Source: Parascedosporium putredinis
Lineage: Eukaryota > Ascomycota > Sordariomycetes > Microascales > Microascaceae
DNA: 64,000 nt
Direction: 5' to 3'
Assembly: GCA_949357655.1 (NCBI GenBank)
Contig: CASHTG010000007.1
Location: 992,001-1,056,000, forward strand
The notes beneath the pieces were generated by a model, which saw only the letters and a program-made list of their open reading frames with translations, was not told the DNA's origin and searched no databases. How positions within the stretch are numbered: position 1 is the first letter of the stretch; every line of letters starts with the position of its first letter. The position numbers were made by a program, and so were the translations under genes. Shown one piece after another: positions 46,774-57,567 of the stretch.

Positions 46774-46815
46774 CACCCATGGATCCAATCGATGGATCTA
46801 TTGCATCCATGGGTG
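46774..46815. repeat. 16-bp near-perfect inverted repeat with 10-bp loop
   Basis: The arm CACCCATGGATCCAAT (46774-46789) pairs with ATTGCATCCATGGGTG (46800-46815) with one mismatch. Each arm contains the palindrome CCATGG. It could form a cruciform or bind a dimeric factor; it lies about 750 bp upstream of the esterase start. Confidence 0.85.
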
Positions 46816-47335
46816 TATGGATGCAGCCGAAGCCCGACAGGTTCCTGTTTCCCCTTTGCTAGACGGCATTTCATTCGCTTGGAATCCGGCGTGATCGCAC
46901 AAGACCTTCCATCGTTATATTGGGGGCTATCGCCCAAGTCCGTTTACCCCCTCGCGGGGATGAGCAGCTGCATCTGGGGGAGTGAGCCACCAGCTTGTGC
47001 GCGCGGGTGACCGGCACCCCTTCGCTCTCGGAACAGCGATGCCCGCAAAGGGGGAACTGAAGAAAATGGGTCGCCCCAGTTAATTGAATGGCCGTATGAT
47101 AATATCCGTCTCCAATACGTGGCTTCCTATTTCTGTACTCGTCCCGGAGGTTGTTTATGGCCAATTCCCCGCACCGAGATATTGCACCCGATATTGGGGC
47201 AATGTAGAAAGAACCGCGTCCATTAGCCGCAACCCCAGATTAGCCAGACAGCAAAGAAGAAGAAAAAAATTAAAAATGAAAAGCCAGGAATTATTCTGGC
47301 TTCGGACAAGCGGGAATCGAGGGACGAATGCAGAC

Positions 47336-47343
47336 TATATATA
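47336..47343 (+). promoter_or_regulatory. TATA box of the CE1 esterase gene
   Basis: TATATATA lies 225 bp upstream of the ATG at 47568. Confidence 0.5.
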
Positions 47344-47567
47344 CGCCCGGGGCCAAGACCTGCCAAGGCGGTCGATCTGCCTCGCCAGCTCCCTCTCCAC
47401 TCCCCTTCCGCGCGCTTGGTTCACTCGAGAGCTCCGTTGCATCGAACTTTGAAATTTCCGACTCCCGCGATCCCGTCTTTGAGCCTCAGCTAGCACTGCT
47501 CTTTTCTCTATACCATTTTCTTTTTTTCCTCTAGGGTAACCTCAGCGTAAAAACGTCACTCCACAAG

Positions 47568-48697
47568 ATGCAAGTCTCGACCGTGATCGGAAGCCTCGTG
47601 GCGCTCGCCTCTCTCGGCAGCTGCCAGTTCGCCAAGGTGAACGACTTCAAGGCCACCCCCACCAACCTTGGCATGTGGGCCTACCTCCCCAAGACCTTGA
47701 AGACTCCCGCCCCCATCGTCGTCGCCGTGCACCACTGCCAAGGATCCGCGCAGGGATACTCCGGCGAAACCAAGTACCAGCCCTTGGCCGAGCAGCACGG
47801 ATTCATCGTCATCTACCCCAACTCCAAGTCCGGCGGAGGCTGCTTCGATGTTGCGTCCACAGCCAGTAAGTTCTTTTTACTACCCACGTCTTGGCTTGCC
47901 CACCTACCACAGTCCCCATGCACTCCACAAACCGCTCGCTAACCTTGGTATTTACCGAAATCTAGGTCTCACCCACAACGGTGGTGGCGACAGCCAGACC
48001 ATCGTCAACATGGTCCAGCACGCCGTCGACAACTTTGGCGGAGACCCGGACCGCGTCTTCACCGTCGGCACCAGCTCCGGCGCCATGATGACCAACGTGC
48101 TCGTCGGCGCCTACCCCGACGTCTTCAAGGCCGGATCCGTCTACTCGGGTGTTCCCGACGGATGCTTCTTCGTCCAGGGCTCCACCGCCACTCAGGACCC
48201 CCGGCTGGGCCAACGCTTGCGCCAGCGGCCAGCTTACCAAGACTGGCGAGGAGTGGGGCAACATGGTCCGATCGTACTACCCCGACTTCAACGGCACCCG
48301 CCCCAGGATGCAGATGTAAGCCCAATCCTCTCAACACGCAAGATAAGAGAATAAAGGAACTGACGCTCTTTGATTCATAGCTTCCACGGAACCGCCGATA
48401 GCACTCTTGCCTATCCCAACTGTAAGTGCCCAACGAAAAATGAACATGCCAATAGTCCTACCTTTGCGCTAACACCGACGATGCAGACCAAGAGCAGCTG
48501 AAGCAGTGGTCCAACGTTTTCGGCCTTACCGAGAAGAAGGACACCCCCAACACCCCCAGCAGAGCTACACCCAGACCATCTACGGAGAGGGAACCGCCGA
48601 GACGGCGCAGCTCGTAGGCTACAGCGCCCAGGGCGTCGGCCACAGCGTGCCTCAGCACGAGGCCATGGACATTGCCTTCTTCGGCATCGGCGCGTAA
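47568..48697 (+). CDS. Secreted CE1 esterase (acetylxylan/feruloyl type)
   Basis: This 299-aa secreted serine esterase of carbohydrate esterase family 1 (PHB-depolymerase-like fold) probably removes acetyl or feruloyl groups from plant xylan. The signal peptide MQVSTVIGSLVALASLGSCQ is followed by the catalytic domain: oxyanion region VAVHHCQGSA, IYPNS, nucleophile elbow GTSSGAM, catalytic Asp in HGTADSTL, and catalytic His in GVGHSVPQ. No cellulose-binding module is present. Introns are 47866-47965, 48316-48380 and 48422-48486. An extra C near 48199 and a missing C near 48555 cancel in length, leaving 300 codons. The start follows a TATA box and leader. Its neighbour on the opposite strand is also a secreted polysaccharide enzyme. 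Confidence 0.9.
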
Positions 48698-49046
48698 AGG
48701 AACCAAGGGCTTGGTCCTTGACTAAACAGACAAAAAAGGCACCGCGCGGTAGCTAGGCTGTGGCTTCGCTTTTAAAAGCCGAGCGTGGACGAGAGAACTT
48801 CTTCTACTGTAAATCTGCGACCCTTCAATGCATATATTGCCCATTCTCTTGAACCATTTCTCCTTGCTGGACGCTGTGACACTCTCTCCATAATGCCTTG
48901 TCACTTAAGCCTTGCATGTTCACGCGATTATGTTTCTTGCAACACCAAAATAAGAAGTGGCAAATCATGAATTAATTTGAGGAATATAACTCCTTGACTC
49001 CTGGCCTCTATCTTTTCCCTCTCTTTTACCTTTAGCAGAACGCACA
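48698..49046. other. Tail-to-tail intergenic region
   Basis: Convergent 3' region. No feature is supported. Confidence 0.55.
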
Positions 49047-50016
49047 TTAGATTAATATTAAAAGGGCCATCAAAGAGGCCAAAACCGGTAGCACAGGATA
49101 CGCTCCGGCCAGCAGGGTCATCTTTGTCGTAGTCCCCGCATCCTCCTTGTCAGACGCATTTCCCACACCGATCCTCTCGACGAGCCTATCGCCCAGATCC
49201 TGGATGCTGGCGCTAAACGCTTCATAGTTGGCGGCCGACCAGTTGGCGCCCTTGGCTCCCGGCACGGCATCGTCTCCGACGAACGCGATATACAGCACGT
49301 CGTCTTCGTCGTACCCCGAGTTCCCCGACATACGCGTACCGAAGCACGCCGTAGCAACGGATATCGAGGCCTCCCCGACCATGGGATGGGGCCCGTCGTC
49401 GCCATTCGTATCCCCCACACGCCATACACCAGCTTGCCGCCGCACACGACGGCCATCACGCTGAGCGGCTTAATCCCGACCTCCTGCGGGTCGAATGTCT
49501 TCCATTTGCGCTTAGTGCCTTCGTTCCCAAAGACTATATATGGGTGGATGTTGGCGTCCAGGTCCCGGATGCCGGCTTTGTAGGACGCGATTGTGGACTG
49601 GAACGAGGAGATGGACTGCGTGTCTGTTGACGAATCGCAGCGCCCATCGTCGGCGGACCCGCCCTGGGCACCGTCACAATCGACGTCCATGTTGGAGAGC
49701 GCACCGTCGGTGCCTTGAATGTAGACGATTTTATAGTCGTCCAGGTAGTCGCCGCAGTAGGAAGCAGCTAGAAACCCCCACCCGCTGGTTAATAGCCGAA
49801 TTTTAGGGGGACGAAGGAGCCGCTTCGAAAGCGCCAGGTCCTACTTACTGTTGGGCCCCCGTCGGAGCTATAGAAGCCAGTGGCCAGCTGCCTCGAGCAT
49901 TTTCCCTTGGTTCTCAGGTTATCGTAGAAACCCTGCAAGTTCTCTGGGACGTCTCGAGCTTCCGCGAGGGTCGCCAAGAGCGCCGCGCCAAGAAGCCCAA
50001 GTCTGAGTGGGGCCAT
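49047..50016 (-). CDS. GH75 chitosanase with GPI-type C-terminus
   Basis: This 296-aa fungal endo-chitosanase of glycoside hydrolase family 75 cleaves deacetylated chitin. The signal peptide (LGLLGAALLATLAEA) precedes NLQGFYDNLR, CDGAQGG with DGRCDSS, LDANIHPYIVFGNE, IKPLSVMAVVCGGKLVYGVW, and the catalytic pair Asp in GDTNG and Glu 13 residues later in VGEASIS, the same spacing as the Asp175/Glu188 pair described for the Fusarium solani enzyme. The C-terminus is a Ser/Asp/Gly spacer followed by a hydrophobic tail (LLAGAYPVLPVLASLMALLILI), a GPI-anchor signal. The intron is 49768-49848. Two bases are missing, near 49853 and near 49404; corrected length is exactly 297 codons. Anchoring suggests work on the fungus's own or a partner's wall. 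Confidence 0.88.
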
Positions 50017-51150
50017 GGCGATCGGAACGTGGGTGAGTGGCCCGATGCCACGATGCCACGATGATTCGGAGGCCGCGGCCTTGTCTCACTTGGCGTTCTG
50101 GGATGATGGATCGCCAAGAAATCGAACCTCGTCCAACTGACTTGGAGTATTAATGAAGCAGAGCAGCGTAGGAGAGCGACAGAGAGGCAGAGCACCCAGG
50201 GGGAAATGGCAAGTTGGACTGAGAGAAAAACTGTCCAGGCTCGTCAGCATCGTGCGCTGGGTGGGATTATCCTCGTATTAGGGACTATTGACAGGGTTTT
50301 GAGGTCCCACTGGCCAATCACAGCTTGGGGGATCACTAGCAAATTCATGCCAAAAAGGAAATCGATCAAGAAGGTGGCTTCGGACAGACTTTCGCCCTGA
50401 CATTGCCCCAAACCTTCAGCTCCTGCCAAACAAAGCGCTGGCGCCGACCCTCTTTCCCCGTTTTTAGGCACCCATTAGTCATCGCTCGCAACTGTGAGAA
50501 GAGCGCTTTCCGTTTTCAGCGCCCAAATTCAGCCTCTCGCTGGCTGTGGTGGATCGGGCGGAGATTATCTTCGGTGTGGCCATGTGCCACTTTTTTGGGG
50601 GACCCGTAACCGTGGAACCCGAGACGGCGCGACAGTTGTCTTGGTGCTATTGTTTGCGGTTTTACGCCACATCCCACATCACCACATTGAAAGCGGTGGC
50701 GAGCTGGCCGTGAAACGATAAACCCTCGGCCCATTGCTGCGCTGGACAAGTACGCACCGTGGACGAATCAAGGACCGTTGGCATGTCACGAGAGGAGGGA
50801 GGGTGCTGTTTTTTCTCAGGCATCGGCGAGCAATCTCGATTACTGTGGCCTCTCTGCAATCGTCTCCACATACTTTGCAAGGTCGGTCGGATGCGCGACA
50901 CAAAGTTCAAAGGTGGTGCTAGACAAACGCAACATCAACGCTCGAGTGAATAACTTTTTAGCCTTTTCGCTATCCGTATGTGTAGTCTGATACCCTTCCT
51001 GCGAAAGGAAAAAAGGAGGAAAAAATCTCCGGCATCGTGCCCTCACTTTGCCAGCAGCCATGCCGACTTAGCCCCCAAAGCGCCTAATGTAAACCATTCC
51101 TTTTTGTGCATTCTTTCCGACCGACCATTTATACCATTTGTTTGCCAGGT
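50017..51150. other. Intergenic region
   Basis: Upstream of the chitosanase gene and downstream of the chromodomain gene. Nothing else is supported. Confidence 0.5.
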
Positions 51151-52316
51151 TTAGACTCTCCTCTTCTTGCCTCGCGTGATACGTCCAGCCGTTGCCCTGC
51201 GTTTCCGTACTCCAACGGGCTTCTTACCTCCCTTTCGCTCCCAGTAAGCCTTCAGCTCCACGGGCGCTACACGCGCAAGCTTCCTCTCAAGCTCCCATGT
51301 TTGCGAGTCGGACCCTACCCATTCAACTTGGACTTCCACCCCGTGCCATGCGCGGCAGCGCGATGATCATTGACGGAAAAGACGTGCCAAAGCGAAGCGT
51401 CCCTCATACATGCTTCCCTTCCCCCTCGATTGAGCGCCAGTAAGTAAAGAGAGCAGACGGATAGCTCTGTTGAACAACCTCTTCGGGTTCCCAAACTTGT
51501 GTCTTTGTGGCGGCTTGAGCAGCAGTAGCCTCCTCGGAGATGAGGAGATCGAAGAGATTGCGCGAGGTAGACGATGGCCGGTGATCAAGTATCACCTTGG
51601 ACGAATTCGGCGATGGCCGCACCTCGATCGCATCCTCGCGATTCCGGGTTGTGGTGCGACCGCTGGTTTTTGGTGACGTCGAGCTCTTTGGTGACCTCGA
51701 GTTACGCGCTGCTCCAGCAATCGCGACGACAAGTTGCGCGTTTTGTGTGGTGGATTTGGATTTGAGCGAAAAGCTGCTGCGTGGGGCTGGTGTGTACACA
51801 GGGCTGAAGGGCGGGGACCACAACGATCTCGCGGCAACCGCATCCTTGTGTTCCTGTTCCATCTCCAAACTACTCATAGTTTCATCCTCTTGGGACAATT
51901 TTTGGTGTTCTGTATGGACGTCTTGCACCATCTTGGACGCCGGAGGGAGAACGACTGCCAGAATAGGTTGGGCATCCACGAGTGCTGTGGGGCACATTAG
52001 GTCTTGAAGATGGGAAAAGCAACATGCGCGGGCGGTGCGGCGGACGCAGGAAGAAGGGGTAAAAAGGAAAAAAAATTAAATTTTGGCATCAAAGAGGAGG
52101 CGACAAAACCCACTGCATTTTGATGCCTTTTTTGTGACCATGATGAGAGAAGAGAGGCATACCTTGCTTGGGCTTCGTTGCGGTTCGGCCTCGAGAGGAC
52201 CTCGTCGCGGGGCGCGAAGCTTCCGGGACGTCGGTTTGAAGTGGGTTTGTGTCCGCTCTGGGCTGCGTGTCGGAATCTGAGGATCGTCTTTTGCTCGCAC
52301 GAGCCGGTCGTGCCAT
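51151..52316 (-). CDS. Protein with two chromodomain-like modules
   Basis: A 335-aa probable nuclear protein. The N-terminus is basic and Ser/Arg-rich (ARASKRRSS, RSSRGRTATKPK). Module 1 reads KVILDHRPSS...LFDLLISEE...QVWEPEEVVQQ...FTYWRS; module 2 reads WHVFSVNDHR...EVQVEWVGSDSQTWELERKL...LKAYWERKGGKK. Both follow the chromodomain pattern: strand, W/TWE-x-E turn, then a C-terminal helix ending in YW. A basic tail (RKRRATAGRITRGKKRRV) follows. The intron is 52003-52162 (GTATGC...TCAAG). Two bases are missing in G runs, near 51412 and near 51337; without them the second module is hidden in another frame. Corrected length is 336 codons. The aromatic cage is not fully evident, so histone binding is uncertain. 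Confidence 0.62.
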
Positions 52317-55227
52317 TCTACGAATCGAAATGACCTTTGACGCTGTTTGCCGACGAGTTGCTAGAACCCTGAAATTTTTTTGTGCGCCCTAGTGTAAAAG
52401 GAGGGGGAGGGGGATGAAATGAAGAGAAGACCAAAACAGAATGGAAAGCGAATTGTTCAATTGATTGAGGAAAAGGAAAAAGGGAGTGGTGTGCTGGAAG
52501 ACGTCGTTGTTGGCTAGATATTATTTGCGAGTTGACAACGAACCAGCCCTGCGCACAGGCCATTGGGGAAAGGAGAATGCGCGTCCCTCTTCGCTTTTCT
52601 CTGGTTTCGGCAGTGCTGACCGAAACTCGACGAATCGAATGCTGATAGGGCAGGAGCATTCCACCCATTTCGACAACTGTATCTTGCGCACTTTCCAGCA
52701 ACGGAGGGCGGAGGTGGGGGCTGGTTTTTGTGTCTAAATCCGGCTGGCAGCCTGGGGATAAGGCATCGGTTTCTGAGCCAGAGGAGTGAACTTGAAACGG
52801 ATTGAGACTGCGAGAATGTTGAGCTATTCCTAGACAACGTATACCCATTCTTGCCCCTTGGAGAACCAGTGTGCGCGCCATCGGTGTTTTCGTCGCCGCA
52901 TATAGTAAGAGGCCGCTGTCTTAGGGCGGATGAGGAGTTTAGTACCCATGGTATGGCATGTTTATTGTGGATAGTAGTTTCCCGTTCCCGAAGCGTTTCT
53001 CGCTTACCCCACAACCCGGTTTGGGCTATGATCTCCTTACGCTACTAGCCACGGCCACCGAAGGATGTGGTGCCCTCGATATGTAGGCCTCATCAAGATA
53101 CTCTCCAGTTCGATCACCCAGTTACCTCTGATGAGGGAAAGGGCGATGCACACATCTACGCAATAGCACTAGCTCTAGAGAGGCCAGTACTTGGCTCTGA
53201 TGGCCAATTTCGAGACGCTACATGCACTCTGCGAGGAAGGAAGCCGAGTGTCGCGTTCCTTCGTTTTCTTACCAACACCTGATTGGGGTGTCGTTAGGTT
53301 AGGCAGCGAGGCGAGTTCATGTGCCTCGAGTTTCTTTTGGTCCGCCTTGATAGAAAACTAACCGCCCTACATTTTAATTGCCTATTCGTACTCTCTTAGA
53401 GAGTACCATTGCGAGTGGCTCGTGTTGCCATTCTGCTCTTCATTCCTCATGAGCAGGATACCATACGATCTAGCCGTGCCCCACTCGCGGCCTTTCGCAT
53501 CCTAGGACAAGTTGGCGACTGCTTGACCCCCACCACAACTTAGCAGTGCAACGGTCCCTCATTCTTGGGCGAATAGCTTATCCGGGATCGGAGTTTCTGG
53601 TTTGAGGCTGGTTATGCTATTAAGGGAAGCATGTTGAAGGTGCGGTGCTTCAGGGTGAGCATTCCTGACATCCAAGTGGCAAGCCTTGACATACGCTTCG
53701 CCTCGTTTTCGATGCGAGCGTCCGAGGATAGTCGCCATTCTCATCAGGTTCTCTTCAATCTATCTATAGTGTAGCCGTAGAAGCCGTTTTTGCCTCTGAC
53801 ATCAAGCTCTTTTCGATGATATTCTTAGCCCAACATTTGGTGGCTTAGGGAAAGGCCGCGGATTAAACGTATTCGGAAATTATGTGGCTTTTGAAGGCCG
53901 CATTTATTAACCCATTTTCTTACGGGGAAGAGAGTTCCTCTGCTCATGGGGCCTTGAGTACTGCCCTCGACATGCGCAGTTGTGTTTTATGGTAACGTTG
54001 CCGAGAACCTCGAAAGTTAGGGCGAGAAATAAACTCTTGGGCTAAATGATGCGTTACTCGAGACACATTGCATATTCAGCCCTCAGAACGCATGCAGCTA
54101 CGATGAAATTTGTTATGCACTTATGGACATGGTCCGATTGAGAACTTTTGGGCTGCAGGATAGAGGTAGATAAGTAGTACGAGTATTATGATGATAGCCC
54201 TCCCGACGAAGAAAAAGAAAGGAAAAAAAGGGGGAGGTGACGTTATTTGAGAGTGTTATCAGCTCTCTTTTAAGCTGCGGATACTTCGGCGCGAACGGAA
54301 TGCAGATCTCTGACATGGGGATGACTCGTTCGCAGTTAGGTTTTTATCCACCTGCCATGCGCGCCCCTACTCCGCACTTGGTGAAGATCAACCGCGCGGT
54401 CACCACCGTGCCGGGACTAAGACAGGACTTGTCAAGGGGCCCTTTTGCTCTTTGAGACAGTGACGCAAATCCCCGCGGAGGCCATGAACTTTGGCTGAGA
54501 AAAGAAAAAAGGAAAAGGGAACTCAGTCCTCGTACTTTTTGAGGGTCAGGAGTGAGGCCCGACTCTGCCTTCCATCATGAATTTACCTTTTCTGTTTCTC
54601 CCTTGCAGCATCTGTCCTACCCGATGTCGGGCCTTGCCTTTTAACACTGGTCTCGATTGATAAGGCCAGCTCGAGGATGGGCGACCCCACGCTAAGAAGT
54701 CATCACGTCGCATCGTGCCTTTTCCAGCTGGGCTTCCCAAGCGTCCCGCGAAAGCAAGGTGACCAGCAGAGGGTTAGGCAAGGGTTCGGCCGAGTACGGG
54801 CTGCCGAGCGAGCGTGGAACAAGGGGAAAAATCCGATCTCTCACGCTCGCGTGACAGGGTGCAGCCTCCATCACCGCAGACCCCACCTCGCTTTTCCTGG
54901 ACGGGGCCTAGCGGGGTCCGATCACCTTTGCGAGAAATGAAGGAGAGCGACTAGCTGCAGCGGTTTTCAGGCCGGCCTTGGCAGAACGGTGGCGCTGGAA
55001 CAGGAAGACGCCCCCACCACCGAGGTGCTGAGAAGACCGATCCTTGTCTAGCGACGAAGACCCGCGCATGGGCTGATGATGCTTTTGTGTGTGCGTACAC
55101 ACATAAAGTGGCCGAGTCCTTCGCCAGTGATGTCGTTCCTCCCCTTTGGCCCTTTTGAAAGGAAGTGTTGGGTAGTTTGGACTGCAGCTACGGCACCTTA
55201 CATTCGTTTTTTTCTTTCCTTTTCAGC
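52317..55227. other. Long gene-poor stretch
   Basis: 2.9 kb between the chromodomain gene (minus) and the FAD oxidase (plus). It contains a 19-bp perfect palindrome (53388-53406). Its middle (53.3-54.2 kb) is more AT-rich than its surroundings. No coding, transposon or RNA feature is recognisable. Confidence 0.45.
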
Positions 55228-56819
55228 ATGAAGCTGGTTACCTCTCTTTGGGCCCTGGCGGCGGCCTTGCCTCTGTCGACACTGGCCGCCCAGGATACGT
55301 GTAAGCTCGTCGAGTCGTCTACCAAGGTCCAGCTCTACCGACGCTTTGCTCTAGCGTACACGTCCGAGCAGAACGAATACTGGTCCACGGCGTGCGGCGC
55401 GCTGAAACCCTCGTGCATCTTGTATCCCAAGACCACCGAAGAAGTCTCCCAGATCGTCAGTATCTTGAAGGGAACCGGCGAGACCTTTGCTATCAAGTCT
55501 GGCGGCCACAACCCAAACGACTACTTCTCCAGCGTTGACGGCGGGCCCCTCATCTCCACTGACAAGCTTAACCAGGTGGAACTGGACAAGAAGGCAGGTA
55601 CCGTTCGGGTGGGACCCGGGAACAGGTGGGACGATGTGCTCGGCGCCCTCGACGGCACGGGATTTACCGCGGTTGGTGGCCGTATCGGCAATGTGGGTGT
55701 AGGAGGCTTTCTTCTTGGAGGTAAGGAGAGATCCCCGCTCTATTTTCGTCAAGGGAATATCCTGGCTAACCGCACACATTGGTGTTATCCGATAGGTGGT
55801 CTCAGCTTCCTCAGCGCCCAGTATGGATGGGCCGCGAACTCGGTTCTCGAATACGAAATCGTGCTGGCCAACGGCACTGCCGTGACGGCCTCCAAGACCC
55901 AGAACACGGACCTCTTCGCGGCCCTTCGCGGCGGCGGCAACAACTTCGGCATCGTCACCTCTTTCCTGCTCCAGGCGTACCCCCAGGGGCAAATTTGGGG
56001 AGGGACCATGGTTTTCACGGATAGCACGAAGAAGGCTGCTGCCCTTCTCAAGGCGGTCCGCGACTTCACCGAGTACTGCGACGACGACAAGGCCGCGCTC
56101 ATTCTGACGTCCGTCAAAGTTATCGGCTTGGTCGATGTCTGGGTCATGTTCGCGTTCTATGACGGGCCATCGCCGCCCGACTGGGTATTTGCCAACTTCA
56201 CCGCTGTGGGGACCTTGACCAACACCTGCAAGACGCAATCGTACGCTTCTCTCCTGTCTGCCAATAATGTCGGCGTCGTGAAAGGGAGCGTCTACAGTAT
56301 CGGAACGGAGACGATGCCGCTTCCAAGCTCTCAAAACGAAGCCGAAGTCATGGGGGCGTTCCACAGCCATTGGCGTAGCGTGGCAAGCAGCGTGAGTCTA
56401 GTACCTGGCGTGATCGCCAATGTCGCCTACCAGCCCTTCCCCAAGCGCATGGCACGTATTGCCCGGGCCAAGGGTGGTGATATTATGGATATGGATGACG
56501 ACGTGGACCGAATCATCATCGAGCTCAATTACAGCTACCTCCTCACGCTGAATAGGAACAAGATGGACAGGGCTATGGTGGAAACCTATGACGGGTTCCG
56601 GAAGTTGGTCCAGCAATTCCAAGGAAAGGGAAGCTACCGGAAGCGTACCTGCCCTTGTTTATGAATGACGGTTATTACAGGCAGGACATCTTTGGCCGCC
56701 TTCGACCGGCGCAGCGAAGCCTAGCACAGAGTGTCGCTGCGCAGGTCGACCCGCAAGGGTTGTGGAGGACAAGAACGGGGGTTCAAGCCGTAACATTTTT
56801 AATGTCTAATACTCAGTAA
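55228..56819 (+). CDS. Secreted FAD-linked oxidase (berberine-bridge type)
   Basis: A ~500-aa secreted oxidase with a PCMH-type FAD-binding domain and BBE C-terminus. The signal peptide (LWALAAALPLSTLAA) is followed by YPKTTEEVSQIVSILK, the covalent FAD site SGGHN (His94), GGRIGNVGVGGFLLGGG and ALRGGGNNFGIVT. The second (cysteinyl) FAD link seen in some homologues is absent: NVGVGG stands where a Cys would be, so monocovalent FAD is likely. The intron is 55721-55795 (75 bp, branch GCTAAC), a multiple of three and stop-free. One base is missing near 56632; correction continues the frame to about 56819, ending after DPQGLWRTRTG. A GGFKP-type end near 56793 is also possible. The substrate, a sugar or secondary metabolite, is unknown. 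Confidence 0.87.
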
Positions 56820-57567
56820 TCTAATTTTCAAGATTAAAGTAATGCATCATAATATATGCCTCTATTTTCGAATTCCTTCATGACTGCGAATTCTTCTTGT
56901 GTGAATAAGAATGGCTTACTTGATCGGCTGCAGCGAGGATCTGCGCCAGGATGTGTAAATGCTGGGTCGTGTGAAGGCTTGGCGAAAAGCCAGACGTCCG
57001 CTTAGAAAACTATGTAATTATTGTTAAAGACAGAGCACATAACCTCTCATATGGGCGCATGGTTTAGTGGTATAATTCCTCTTTAGCATAGAGGCGGTCC
57101 CTGGTTCGATTCCTGGTGTGTCCACTCTTCTTTTTGCTTTTTTGCCTTTCTGTTCGCAGGGTAATCCTTTTTCTTTGCCTATTTTCAACTTCTGAATAAG
57201 AAGGTGGAGCTACCAGTGGTAACGTAATGTTCACATCAAATTCGTAGATCGGAGAAACGGAATTTCACTCTCATCATTCTTTAATTATTATATTCAAGAC
57301 AATTCCATGTCTATGTGGTGACGTTTTTAAGGGTAGTTGACCCATTTTTCTGGTAGTATGTTGGCTAGACAACCACGTCGCCATCCAAAGCTGTGCTGTC
57401 CCGGAAGAACCCTGGAAAATAATCGTTTCGATCGAAAAAGGAAAGTAAACACAGCTTTCTCGCGATGACGAAGACGAGCGTGTTCGACCACAGTTCAAAC
57501 GACTTGCCAGAAAAAGCTCCCTGATTTTTCTCCCTTCTTCCGTCATGCTAGTAGGGAAGCGAATACA
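56820..57567. other. Intergenic region containing a tRNA gene
   Basis: Apart from the tRNA at 57053-57124 and AT-rich flanks, nothing is supported. Confidence 0.55.
57053..57124 (+). tRNA. tRNA-Ala (anticodon AGC)
   Basis: A 72-nt cloverleaf. The acceptor stem GGGCGCA pairs with TGTGTCC and includes G3-U70, the alanine identity pair; the discriminator base is A. The anticodon stem is CCTCT/AGAGG with the seven-base loop TTAGCAT, placing AGC at 34-36. The T-loop is TTCGATT. There is no intron. The T-stem (CCTGG/CCTGG) has a U-U mismatch in its middle pair. A T run (CTTCTTTTTGCTTTTTT) directly downstream fits RNA polymerase III termination. Internal A and B boxes are present (TGGTTTAGTGG; GGTTCGATTCC). 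Confidence 0.88.

Larger units (their letters stand above)
46211..47567. other. Intergenic region upstream of CE1 esterase
   Basis: It carries the 16-bp inverted repeat at 46774-46815 and a TATA box at 47336. No gene is supported in the remaining 1.3 kb. Confidence 0.5.

Noticed and set aside
53388..53406. 19-bp perfect palindrome (9-bp arms)
   Set aside because: A palindrome of this size is expected roughly by chance in 64 kb, and nothing around it suggests a function.
55351..56370. 339-codon open frame on the minus strand
   Set aside because: It is antisense to the FAD-linked oxidase with its clear signal peptide and flavin motifs; it has no motif of its own.
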